Assembly (NCBI GenBank): GCA_964461715.1
Contig: CAYWVR010000034.1
Coordinates: 1 to 35,541, forward strand
Direction of reading: 5' to 3'
DNA from: CAYWVR01 sp964461715
GTDB lineage: Bacteria; Planctomycetota; Phycisphaerae; FEN-1346
DNA length: 35,541 bases
The notes below the pieces were generated by a model. That model was given only the letters and a program-made list of their open reading frames with translations, was not told where the DNA came from and searched no databases. The position numbers and the translations under genes were made by a program. Shown piece by piece: positions 29,150 to 35,541 of this stretch; the stretch's first letter is position 1, and every line of letters starts with the position of its first letter.

Positions 29150-30187
29150 CTACCCTTTCACGTACCCGCGCTCGACGACTTTCTCTGCGACCTGGACGAC
29201 GTTCAGGGCCGCCCCCTTGCGGAGATTGTCGGCGACGATCCACATGGCCAGGCCGTTCTCGGACGAGGTGTCCTCGCGGATGCGGCCGACGAGCGTCTCG
29301 TTCTTATACTGGAGGATATCGTGCTGGGTCGGGTAAGAGCGCGTGCCGTCGCCGGTGGGCTCGTCGATGACCACGAGCCCGGGGGCGGCGGCCAGGACCT
29401 CACGGGCCTCGTCGGGCGAGAGCTTCTTCTCGGTCTCCAGCCACACGGCCTCGGCGTGGCCGTTGAAGACGGGCACGCGGACGGCGGTGGTGGAGATGCG
29501 GATCGTCGGGTCGCCGAGGATCTTGTGCGTCTCGGCCTCCATCTTCCATTCCTCGCGGGTATAGAGGTTGTCGAGGAAGCGGTCGATCTGTGGCAGGCAG
29601 TTGAAGGCGATGGGCCGCGCGAAGACCGACGGGTCGTAGTCGATGCCCTCGATCGATTCGAGCGCCTGCGGCGTCTGCTTCCGGAGCTCCGCGGGGCCCT
29701 TCAGGCCGGTTCCGCTCGTGGCCTGGTAGGTGGAGGCGATGATGCGGCGGACATTCGCCTCGCGATGGATCGGCGCGACGGCCATGACCATCTGGATGGT
29801 CGAGCAGTTCGGGCTGGCGATGAAGGGCGTCTCGGCGGTGATGGCGTCGGCATTGACTTCGGGGACGACCAGCGGCACGTCGGGGTCGTATCGGAAGTCA
29901 CGTCCGTTATCGACGCACCAAGCCCCCGCGGCGACGGCGGTCTCGCGCCACTGGACGGAGGCACCCTTGGCGCCCTCGGCCCCGGCGAAGAGGACGACGT
30001 CGGCCCCCTCGAAGACTTCGGCGGTCGTCTCCTCGACGATCAGTTTCTCGCCGGCGAGGGTCTCGGGGCGTTCGCGCGTGGCGGCGACGCGGGGCGGCCA
30101 GTGGCAGGGGAAGTCGCGGTCCTTGAGGCACTGGACGAGCTGCTCGCCGACCAGTCCGACACCGACGATCGTCACGTTGAGGGCCAT
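29150..30187 (-). CDS. asd: Aspartate-semialdehyde dehydrogenase
   Basis: 345 aa cytoplasmic enzyme that reduces aspartyl phosphate to aspartate semialdehyde, the common precursor of threonine, methionine, lysine and (via diaminopimelate) peptidoglycan. The ATG at 30187 has AAAGGAG nine bases upstream; longer frames run into the leader. Catalytic Cys128 is in SPNCSTIQM and the acid/base His244 in FNGHAEAVWLE, with Arg237 nearby. The nucleotide loop reads GVGLVGEQL where most family members have GATGAVGxE/L, which is unusual but still glycine-rich. It is apparently a single gene, with a threonine-type attenuator in its leader (30188-30453). Confidence 0.95.
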   Translation of the reverse strand: MALNVTIVGVGLVGEQLVQCLKDRDFPCHWPPRVAATRERPETLAGEKLIVEETTAEVFEGADVVLFAGAEGAKGASVQWRETAVAAGAWCVDNGRDFRYDPDVPLVVPEVNADAITAETPFIASPNCSTIQMVMAVAPIHREANVRRIIASTYQATSGTGLKGPAELRKQTPQALESIEGIDYDPSVFARPIAFNCLPQIDRFLDNLYTREEWKMEAETHKILGDPTIRISTTAVRVPVFNGHAEAVWLETEKKLSPDEAREVLAAAPGLVVIDEPTGDGTRSYPTQHDILQYKNETLVGRIREDTSSENGLAMWIVADNLRKGAALNVVQVAEKVVERGYVKG

Positions 30188-30235
30188 CCGTGTCTGCTCC
30201 TTTCGTGCCGCCCTACGGGGGCGGGGTCGCGTGTG

Positions 30236-30268
30236 AAAAAAAAGCCTCGCGACGGTGCGTCGCAAGGC
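30236..30268 (-). terminator. Intrinsic terminator inside the asd leader (attenuator)
   Basis: Minus strand: GCCTTGCGACG (30268-30258), loop CAC, CGTCGCGAGGC (30254-30244), then eight T (30243-30236). An 11-bp stem with one G-T wobble and a perfect T-run make it a textbook terminator. It lies 49 bp before the asd start codon, between promoter and gene, so it can only make sense as a conditional stop. Confidence 0.9.
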
Positions 30269-30303
30269 CGGTCGTGTCGCTTCGAGGGGGTCGCGGCCTT
30301 ACG
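30261..30303 (-). promoter_or_regulatory. Antiterminator of the asd attenuator
   Basis: CGTAAGGCCG (30303-30294) pairs with CGGCCTTGCG (30270-30261) over 10 bp with one U-G wobble. The 5' arm contains the TAA stop codon of the leader peptide, and the 3' arm covers most of the terminator's 5' arm, so the two hairpins exclude each other. A ribosome sitting on the leader stop would block the antiterminator; one stalled earlier, at the threonine codons, would leave it free to form. Confidence 0.75.
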
Positions 30304-30394
30304 AGGGTCCGGTGGGCGTCGGCGTCGTCGTGCCGACCGTCCGGCCGCACGTCGTCGCCCGCTGCATCTTCCCGGCCCTTCCGGCAGCGCTCAT
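30299..30394 (-). CDS. Threonine-rich leader peptide of asd
   Basis: 31 codons from ATG 30394 to TAA 30301-30299, with GGGAG nine bases upstream. The second half reads ATTCGRTVGTTTPTPTGPS: eight threonines among the last 18 residues, including a run of three, seven encoded by ACG and one by ACC. It starts about 24 nt after the predicted transcription start. The design parallels the thr operon leader of E. coli, whose translation senses charged threonyl-tRNA. The peptide itself probably has no function after synthesis. Confidence 0.8.
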   Translation of the reverse strand: MSAAGRAGKMQRATTCGRTVGTTTPTPTGPS

Positions 30395-30424
30395 GTCACG
30401 GAGCTCCCGCTCATAGGCCCTGAT

Positions 30425-30453
30425 ACCATACGGACGGGGCGGGGGGTTGTCAA
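30425..30453 (-). promoter_or_regulatory. Sigma70 promoter of the asd leader
   Basis: Minus strand: perfect TTGACA (30453-30448), 17-bp spacer, TATGGT (30430-30425). Transcription should begin near 30418, giving a leader of about 230 nt before asd that holds the leader peptide, antiterminator and terminator. Confidence 0.8.
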
Positions 30454-30495
30454 GGGTTTAGCCATGTGCCCCGGGCCGCCAGGCCGCGCGCGGCT

Positions 30496-30524
30496 TTGAC
30501 GCGGCGCGCGGGCGCCGGTAGACT
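30496..30524 (+). promoter_or_regulatory. Promoter ahead of a 19-codon ORF
   Basis: TTGACG (30496-30501), 17-bp spacer, TAGACT (30519-30524). It points to the short ORF at 30549. It lies back to back with the asd promoter. Confidence 0.5.
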
Positions 30525-30548
30525 CATCGGCTGCGGGAGGTCGGACCC

Positions 30549-30608
30549 ATGAACGTCCCCGCTCGCCGCTACGACCCGGACGCCGACTTCCACGCCGTCG
30601 GCCGGTGA
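30549..30608 (+). pseudogene. 19-codon ORF, probably the truncated start of an acetyltransferase-like gene
   Basis: A good promoter and GGGAGGT ribosome site precede MNVPARRYDPDADFHAVGR and a TGA. The words resemble the first strand of GNAT proteins ('..RRYDPDADFHAVGRFL'), and nothing recognisable follows in any frame before the next promoter at 30639. It is most likely a gene remnant whose 5' control region survives; a real small peptide is the alternative. Confidence 0.4.
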
Positions 30609-30638
30609 CGGAGGTCCGGCCCGCGCCGTCGCTCAGCC

Positions 30639-30668
30639 TTGACAACCGCGGCGGCGCGGGCCTATCAT
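30639..30668 (+). promoter_or_regulatory. Promoter of the glycan cluster
   Basis: Perfect TTGACA (30639-30644), 18-bp spacer, TATCAT (30663-30668, 5 of 6). Transcription would start near 30675, about 33 nt before the DegT-family ATG at 30708. Confidence 0.75.
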
Positions 30669-30707
30669 CCTGCTTCGGCGAACGCCCCGCCACCGGAGAC
30701 TGCGCGC

Positions 30708-31829
30708 ATGACGATCCCCGTCTTTCGCCCCAGCTACGGGGAAGCCGAGTTCGAGGCCGTCCGGGCCGTCATGGCCTCCGGGTGGGTCGGCCTCGGGCCG
30801 AAGACGGCCGAGTTCGAGGCGGCGTTCGGGGACTACCTGGGCGTGAAACACGCCGTGGGCGTCAACAGCGGCACGGCGGCCCTGCATCTGGCGATGGTCG
30901 CCGCGGGGGTCGAGGGCCGCGAGGTCATTACCACACCCCTGACGTTCGTCTCGACGAACCACGCCATCCTCTATGCCGGGGGCGAGCCGGTCTTCGCCGA
31001 CGTCGAGGCCGCGACGGCCAACATCGACCCGGACTCCGTCCGTCGCCTCGTCACCGACCGGACGCGGGCGATTGTCTGTGTCCACTACGGCGGCCGTCCC
31101 TGCCGCATGGACGCGCTGGAGGCCATCGCCCGGGAGCACGATCTGGCGCTGATCGAGGACGCGGCCCACGGGGCCGGCGGGGCGTATGCAGGGCGGAAGC
31201 TCGGCTCGATCGGCGACTACGGGTGCTTCAGCTTTCACGCCGTCAAGAACCTCGCGACCGGCGAGGGCGGCATGGTGGTGACCGACGACGACGAGGCCGC
31301 CGACCGTTTCCGCCGCCTCCGGTGGCTCGGCATCTCCAAGGACACCTGGAGCCGCGAGAGCCAGACCCATTACTCCTGGTACTACACCGTCACGGAGCTC
31401 GGCTTCAAGTGCCACATGAACGACATCCCCGCGGCGATCGGGCTGGTGCAACTGGCGCGGCTGGACGAGTTGAACGGCCTCCGGGCGGCATGGGCGGCGC
31501 GGTACGACGAGGCCCTCGAACCGTTCGGCTGGATCGAGCGGCCCGTGGCGGCGCCGGAGACGGAGCCCGCCTGGCATAACTACGCCGTCCAGACGGACCA
31601 CCGCGACGACCTGAACACGTTCCTGGCGGACCGGGACATCTCGACCGGCGTCCATTATATCCCGAACAACGACTACGACCTCTACGCCGGGTGCCGCGGG
31701 GAGACGCCCGTCTGCGCCCGTATCTGGAAACGCCTCCTCACGTTGCCGCTCTATCCGGACCTGACGGAGGAGGACTTTGGGCGAGTGGTCGAGGGGATTC
31801 GGGATTTCGGTCGGTCCCAAGGCCTCTGA
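30708..31829 (+). CDS. DegT/DnrJ/EryC1/StrS-family sugar aminotransferase
   Basis: 373 aa PLP enzyme that transaminates keto-sugar nucleotides for surface glycans. The ATG at 30708 has GGAG about ten bases upstream. The N-terminus MTIPVFRPSYGEAEFEAVRA and GVNSGTAALHLAM are typical. The PLP-binding Asp is in ALIEDAAHGAGG and the Schiff-base Lys in GCFSFHAVKNLATGEGGMV. The phrase KCHMNDIPAAIGLVQLARLD is the usual family region for substrate binding. It leads a close-packed cluster, with the methyltransferase start only 6 bp after its stop. The specific sugar cannot be told from sequence. Confidence 0.94.
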   Translation: MTIPVFRPSYGEAEFEAVRAVMASGWVGLGPKTAEFEAAFGDYLGVKHAVGVNSGTAALHLAMVAAGVEGREVITTPLTFVSTNHAILYAGGEPVFADVEAATANIDPDSVRRLVTDRTRAIVCVHYGGRPCRMDALEAIAREHDLALIEDAAHGAGGAYAGRKLGSIGDYGCFSFHAVKNLATGEGGMVVTDDDEAADRFRRLRWLGISKDTWSRESQTHYSWYYTVTELGFKCHMNDIPAAIGLVQLARLDELNGLRAAWAARYDEALEPFGWIERPVAAPETEPAWHNYAVQTDHRDDLNTFLADRDISTGVHYIPNNDYDLYAGCRGETPVCARIWKRLLTLPLYPDLTEEDFGRVVEGIRDFGRSQGL

Positions 31830-31835
31830 GGGCGC

Positions 31836-32789
31836 GTGGAAGAAGCCGCCTGCATCCTGTGCGGGGCGTCGGGCGAACCGCTCCTCGCGAAGCCCGACAA
31901 GTTCCCGCCCCACGAGCGGTTCCGCATTGTCCGGTGCGCGGCGTGCGGCCTGGGTTGGGTCAGCCCGCGGCCCGGTCCCGACGAGGTCGACCGCTATTAC
32001 CCCGATACCTACAGTTGGAAGCCCGAGACGGAAGACGAGGAGGAAGGCCTCGTCCATCGCTTGGAGCGCCGGTACCGGTTCCACAACCTCCGGTTCGAGA
32101 CGCGCCGGCTCCTCCGGGCGACCGACCTGGGGCCCGGCGACGCCGTCCTCGACGTGGGGTGCGGAAGTGGGGATCGGCTCCTGGTGATGCGCGGAACGGG
32201 GCTTGCGCCCGCGGGGGTCGAGCTGACGGCGGCGGCGGACTATGCCCGCGATCAATTGGGCCTGGAGGTGGTGCGGGGGACGCTCGAATCGGCGAAGCTG
32301 GAGGCCGGGCGGTTCCGGGCGGTGACGCTCTACAATGTGCTGGAGCACGTGCACGACCCGCGGTCGGTGCTGGCGGAGGCACGGCGGGTGCTGGCGCCGG
32401 GGGGGTGGCTGGCCATCCAGGCGCCCAACGCCGCCAGCCTCCAGGCGCGGCTGTTCGGGCGGCGGTGGGCGGCCCTAGACGTGCCGCGGGACCTCTATTA
32501 CTGGACGCCGCACCTGTTGGCCCGGCTGCTGGAGGAGGAGGGGTTCGAGTCGCCGCGCACGGATTCGCGGACGAGCTTCCTCCACCCGCCGACGGCGGTC
32601 ATCAGCCTGGCCCCCGGCCTCGATCCGCAGCGGTTCTGGCAGGCGGAGGCGGGGGGCAGCCGGCTGGGGGCGCTCGCGCGGCGCCTCGGGTGGGGACTGT
32701 TGACGCTGGCCGTCGCGCCGGCGGTGTGGCTCGAGTCGACGCTCGGGACCGGGGCGATCCCCACCACCTATGCACGACGGGCCATGTGA
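31836..32789 (+). CDS. SAM-dependent methyltransferase with N-terminal zinc ribbon
   Basis: 317 aa from a GTG at 31836. The N-terminus holds two Cys pairs, CILCG and CAACGLGWVSPRP, a zinc-ribbon typical of sugar or glycan methyltransferases of this type. The class I SAM fold follows, with motif I VLDVGCGSGDRLLVM and the later LYNVLEHVHDPRSVLAEARR and VLAPGGWLAIQAPN. A C-terminal hydrophobic stretch (LLTLAVAPAVWLEST) may touch the membrane. Its position between an aminotransferase and a FemAB-like protein points to modification of a cell-surface sugar or lipid-linked glycan. Confidence 0.9.
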   Translation: MEEAACILCGASGEPLLAKPDKFPPHERFRIVRCAACGLGWVSPRPGPDEVDRYYPDTYSWKPETEDEEEGLVHRLERRYRFHNLRFETRRLLRATDLGPGDAVLDVGCGSGDRLLVMRGTGLAPAGVELTAAADYARDQLGLEVVRGTLESAKLEAGRFRAVTLYNVLEHVHDPRSVLAEARRVLAPGGWLAIQAPNAASLQARLFGRRWAALDVPRDLYYWTPHLLARLLEEEGFESPRTDSRTSFLHPPTAVISLAPGLDPQRFWQAEAGGSRLGALARRLGWGLLTLAVAPAVWLESTLGTGAIPTTYARRAM

Positions 32790-32823
32790 CCCTCGTCGGC
32801 CGCAAAGCCGAAGGCGAGCGCTT

Positions 32824-33834
32824 GTGCCTTTAGAGCTGGTCAAACTCGATGCCTCCGACCCGGCCGTCGCCACGCTGGTGGCCGAGCGCGACACGTACGT
32901 CTTCCAGGAACCGGCCTGGCTCGAGGCCCTGGCGACCCTCGGGCATAAGGTCGGGTACTGGGCCCTCACGGACGGCGGGCGGCCGGTGCTCGTCCAGCCC
33001 ACGGTCGTGCTTCGGCTGGCGTTCTTCCGGCTACTCTATTTTGGCCTGCCGTACGGCGCGGCCGTCGGGGAGCTGGACCGCTACGAGGCGTTCCTCCGCC
33101 TGGCGGCGACGGCGGCCCGGGCGGAGGGCCTGCACCGCATCCGCGTGAGCCGCAACCACTACGATCCGGACGTGCCCCTGCCGCCCGGCCGGGAGCAAGT
33201 CCACGTGCAACAGGTCCTGCACTTCGACGGCCGGGGCGAGGAGGAAGTCTTCGCCGATTTCAAGGGCCGCGTGCGCCGGGACGTGCGCCTCGCGGCGCGG
33301 CGGGGGGTCACGGTGGGGACGGCGGAGACGCCGGCGCTTCGCGACGCCCTCTTCGCCATGTATCGCCGCACCATGGCCCGCAACGAGACGTTCACCGTCT
33401 GGACCCGGGCGATGATCGAGCGGATCTGGGAGACGATCGTGCGGCCGGGGCGCGGCGAGATGCTCGTCGCTCTGCACGAGGACGAGCCCCTCTCCGGCCT
33501 GGCCGCGCTTTACAGCGGAGACCGGTGCTTCTACTTCCTCGGGGCGTCAAGCGGGACAAAGCGGAACCTCTGCCCGAACGACGCGGTCGTGTGGGAGGTG
33601 ATGCGGCGGGCGCTGGCCCGGGGATGCGCGGACTTCGACTTCATGATGTCCGCCCACGACGACCGGTCCCTGATCGACTTCAAGGCCAAGTGGGGCCCGG
33701 CGACCTACCCCTTCGTCTTCCGCGAGATCGACCTGAAGCCCCTCCCCTGCCGCGCCTGGGACGCGGCGTATGCCCTGGCTCAGACGAAGTGGGCGGGACG
33801 GCTGATCCGATGCCTGAAACGGGGGGAGGACTGA
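32824..33834 (+). CDS. FemAB/GNAT-like acyltransferase
   Basis: 336 aa from a GTG at 32824 (AAGG about nine bases upstream). The protein starts PLELVKLDASDPAVATLVAE, then YVFQEPAWLEALATLG, the usual beginning of FemAB-related 'peptidoglycan bridge/GNAT' proteins in exopolysaccharide loci. The second half has FADFKGRVRRDVRLAARRGV, ARNETFTVW, AALYSGDRCFYFLGASSGT and FDFMMSAHDDRSLIDFKAKW, matching the second GNAT fold of that family. These proteins transfer acyl or aminoacyl groups to surface polymers. It is 34 bp from the methyltransferase and 4 bp from the glycosyltransferase. Confidence 0.85.
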   Translation: MPLELVKLDASDPAVATLVAERDTYVFQEPAWLEALATLGHKVGYWALTDGGRPVLVQPTVVLRLAFFRLLYFGLPYGAAVGELDRYEAFLRLAATAARAEGLHRIRVSRNHYDPDVPLPPGREQVHVQQVLHFDGRGEEEVFADFKGRVRRDVRLAARRGVTVGTAETPALRDALFAMYRRTMARNETFTVWTRAMIERIWETIVRPGRGEMLVALHEDEPLSGLAALYSGDRCFYFLGASSGTKRNLCPNDAVVWEVMRRALARGCADFDFMMSAHDDRSLIDFKAKWGPATYPFVFREIDLKPLPCRAWDAAYALAQTKWAGRLIRCLKRGED

Positions 33835-33838
33835 GCCC

Positions 33839-35398
33839 ATGACCTCGATCCGCGGCGCCTCGATCGGTCCGTCCGGCCCCGCGGCCGAGGGGCCGATCCC
33901 GCGCGCGTGGGTCGTCGGCCTGATCGCCGCCGCGACGCTCGTGGTGTTCCTCAGCGGGGCGACGAGCGAGATCGTGCGCGGCGACGAGGGGTACCACATC
34001 CAGTTTGCGCGGGCGTGGTACGAGGGCGGACCGCTGGGCCGGCCCACCCACAACCCCCACTACCCGAGCGCCGAGCCCCCCGGTTACGGCTTCGTCTCCG
34101 AGCCGCTCTGGCCCTTCCTGCTGAGCCTCCTGTGGCACGTGACGGGGCCGCTGGGCGTCGTCGCCCAAGCCTACCAGGCCGCGTGGTACGCCTTGCTTCT
34201 CGCCGGGGTGTACGGCATCGGGCGCGAGGTCCTCGGGCCGCGCGGGGCGCTCGGGGCCCTGGTGCTGGCGATCAGCGTGCCGACGTTCGGGGCGTTCGGC
34301 ATGCTGCTCTACATCGACGTGCCGGCCGCCGCCACCATCATGCTGGGGGCCTGGCTCGTCCTGCGGAAGCACCCCGTGGCGGCGGGCGTGGCGCTGGGCC
34401 TGGCGTACTTGACGAAGCGGCACACGTTGCTGCTGGCGCCGGGGATGGTGCTCTGGATTCTGATGGACGAAGGGACGTGGCGACAGCGGATCGGACGGGC
34501 GGCGATGATGCTCGGGTTCGCCTTGCTCGTCATCCTGCCGGACCTGGCGTGGCGACGGGCCCACGTCTCGGCGGAGCTCGACCCGGCAAGCGCCACGCAC
34601 GTCCTGAGCCGCCTGAAGGTCTTCTTCTCGCCGCAGCGGATGCCCTCGAACCTCAACAACGCGCTCGACTGGCTCAAGTACCTCGGCACCCTCGTGCCCG
34701 CCGGGCTCGTCCTGTACGTTGCGCGGCAGCGGTGGCGGCGGGGGCACGTGCGAATCTTGGCGGCGGTCGGGCTGTTCGCGGTCGCGCTGGTAGCCCTGTT
34801 CAGCTTCGACACCGACATCCGCTACGCGATGCCCGCCATCGGGCTGGTCGTGGTCCTGGGGACGGCGGGATTGGGGGGATGGTGGTCGAGGCGGGGCCTT
34901 GTGACGATGGCGGGAGTCGTCGCCTTCGCCCACCTGGGGGCCACCGCCTGGACCGTGCATGAGGCGCGGCATCTGACGCCGGGCCAACGGGCGGTGTTCC
35001 GGTACCTGCGGGAGGAGACCCCGCCCGACACCCTCGTCCTCTACCCCGGCGAGGTCGTGCTGACGCACGCCGACCGTCCCGTCGTCTGGGGACAACTCGT
35101 GGACCCGGACACCGGCGCCCGAAACGCCGCCGTCAGGCTGGACGAGTACTCCGCGGAGAAACTCGGGCGGGTCCTGCGGACGGGCGGCGTCGACTACGTC
35201 TGCATCGACGAGACGCGGGTGTTCGATCCGGACCCGCAGGGCCGGAGCCTCAGCGGCTACGCCCGGTCCGTCGTCGAGCGGCTACCGACGTTTCCGTTCC
35301 TGGAGCGTGTGCCGGGCGACTGGCCGGGCATCGAGTTGTACCGCGTGGTCCCGGCGGGGCCGCCGCCGGAACGTGAACCGGAGGCCCCCGACCCATGA
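33839..35398 (+). CDS. GT-C-fold membrane glycosyltransferase (GT39/ArnT-like)
   Basis: 519 aa integral membrane protein. After the first helix (WVVGLIAAATLVVFLSGAT) comes IVRGDEGYHIQFARAWYEGG, where the acidic pair in the first periplasmic loop is the catalytic signature of GT-C enzymes using polyprenyl-linked sugars. About ten further helices follow, including the motif AYLTKRHTLLLAPGMVLW. A soluble C-terminal part of about 130 residues (VFRYLREETPPDTLVLYPGE) is typical of the family. It would add a sugar to a lipid, protein or glycan on the outer face of the inner membrane. Its stop overlaps the next start (ATGA). Confidence 0.88.
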   Translation: MTSIRGASIGPSGPAAEGPIPRAWVVGLIAAATLVVFLSGATSEIVRGDEGYHIQFARAWYEGGPLGRPTHNPHYPSAEPPGYGFVSEPLWPFLLSLLWHVTGPLGVVAQAYQAAWYALLLAGVYGIGREVLGPRGALGALVLAISVPTFGAFGMLLYIDVPAAATIMLGAWLVLRKHPVAAGVALGLAYLTKRHTLLLAPGMVLWILMDEGTWRQRIGRAAMMLGFALLVILPDLAWRRAHVSAELDPASATHVLSRLKVFFSPQRMPSNLNNALDWLKYLGTLVPAGLVLYVARQRWRRGHVRILAAVGLFAVALVALFSFDTDIRYAMPAIGLVVVLGTAGLGGWWSRRGLVTMAGVVAFAHLGATAWTVHEARHLTPGQRAVFRYLREETPPDTLVLYPGEVVLTHADRPVVWGQLVDPDTGARNAAVRLDEYSAEKLGRVLRTGGVDYVCIDETRVFDPDPQGRSLSGYARSVVERLPTFPFLERVPGDWPGIELYRVVPAGPPPEREPEAPDP

Positions 35399-35541
35399 GC
35401 GAGGCGGGCCAAGGCGCGCTGATGCGGCGGGTGGTCGGCAACACCGCCTACCTCCAGGGGGCGGTGCTCATCAGCGGTCTGGGCGTGGCCGGGGCCCAGT
35501 TCATGGCCGCCCGCATGCTCACCACACCCGACGGCGACACC
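35395..35541 (+). CDS. Start of a flippase/polysaccharide-biosynthesis-like membrane protein (cut by window end)
   Basis: 49 codons are visible. After a short polar start (MSEAGQGALMRRVVGN), TAYLQGAVLISGLGVAGAQF and MAARML form a first membrane helix like that of Wzx/MATE-type polysaccharide flippases. Overlap of four bases with the glycosyltransferase and the glycan context support the guess. The piece is too short to be sure. Confidence 0.5.
   Translation, partial: MSEAGQGALMRRVVGNTAYLQGAVLISGLGVAGAQFMAARMLTTPDGDT

Noticed and set aside
30188..30425. Lysine riboswitch in the asd leader
   Set aside because: The leader is about 230 nt and has no recognisable lysine-aptamer core, while a Thr-rich leader peptide with antiterminator and terminator explains it fully.

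Overview
The window is about 35.5 kb of GC-rich (roughly two-thirds G+C or more), gene-dense bacterial chromosome, with two runs of exactly 100 N (12354-12453 and 28944-29043). The runs are scaffold gaps, so this is a draft assembly and probably a metagenome bin. I see no phage, plasmid, rRNA, tRNA or CRISPR. The gene repertoire looks most like Planctomycetota, possibly Phycisphaerae-like. That includes a TPR protein ending in two RNA-polymerase alpha-CTD domains, an N-type ATPase operon, a CoA-transferase fused to GNAT, cytoplasmic heparinase-type and Gfo/Idh/MocA genes, and remains of a 'GFWLPND / KYPPVxFTGLQAR' transposase. The lineage is inferred from families, not from a marker gene.

Layout. 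1-540: a decayed REP-associated transposase. 584-1798 (-): pyrophosphate-type phosphofructokinase, divergent from 2038-3021 (+), a TPR/alpha-CTD protein. 3026-12045 (+): queH, a SpoIID-like lipoprotein, tgt, yajC, a secDF fusion, a LysM protein and a DUF72 protein. queH and tgt belong to queuosine tRNA modification; yajC and secDF to Sec export. 12517-19531 (-): a complete N-type ATPase operon in the order atpD-C-Q-R-B-E-F-A-G, with no separate delta gene and a long b subunit that carries a delta-like domain. 19732-24870 (+): ADP-forming acyl-CoA synthetase, CoA-transferase/GNAT fusion and an AcuC-type deacetylase, which read as a metabolic enzyme pair with its own acetylation and deacetylation control. 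28379-24939 (-): heparinase II/III-like protein, Gfo/Idh/MocA oxidoreductase and a beta-propeller protein whose frame is broken at a 7-bp tandem repeat. 28467-28943: tandem palindromic repeats, then a remnant of a sugar-phosphate isomerase. 30453-29150 (-): asd with its promoter and leader. 30708 to the window end (+): start of a surface-glycan cluster (DegT aminotransferase, methyltransferase, FemAB-like acyltransferase, GT-C glycosyltransferase, start of a flippase-like protein).

The most striking element is the leader of asd (30453-30188, minus strand). A TTGACA/TATGGT promoter is followed by a 31-codon leader peptide with 8 threonines in its second half, a 10-bp antiterminator whose 5' arm contains the leader stop codon, and an 11-bp terminator hairpin followed by 8 T. 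This is a complete ribosome-mediated threonine attenuator in front of the gene that commits aspartate to threonine, methionine and lysine.

Two copies of a ~105-bp inverted-repeat element (3621-3724, 12054-12158) and the remains of the transposase, isomerase and a GNAT-like start show that the intergenic space carries small-element and pseudogene debris. Several promoters are readable by eye, and two of them (DUF72 and atpD) lie so close to the start codon that the transcripts should be nearly leaderless.
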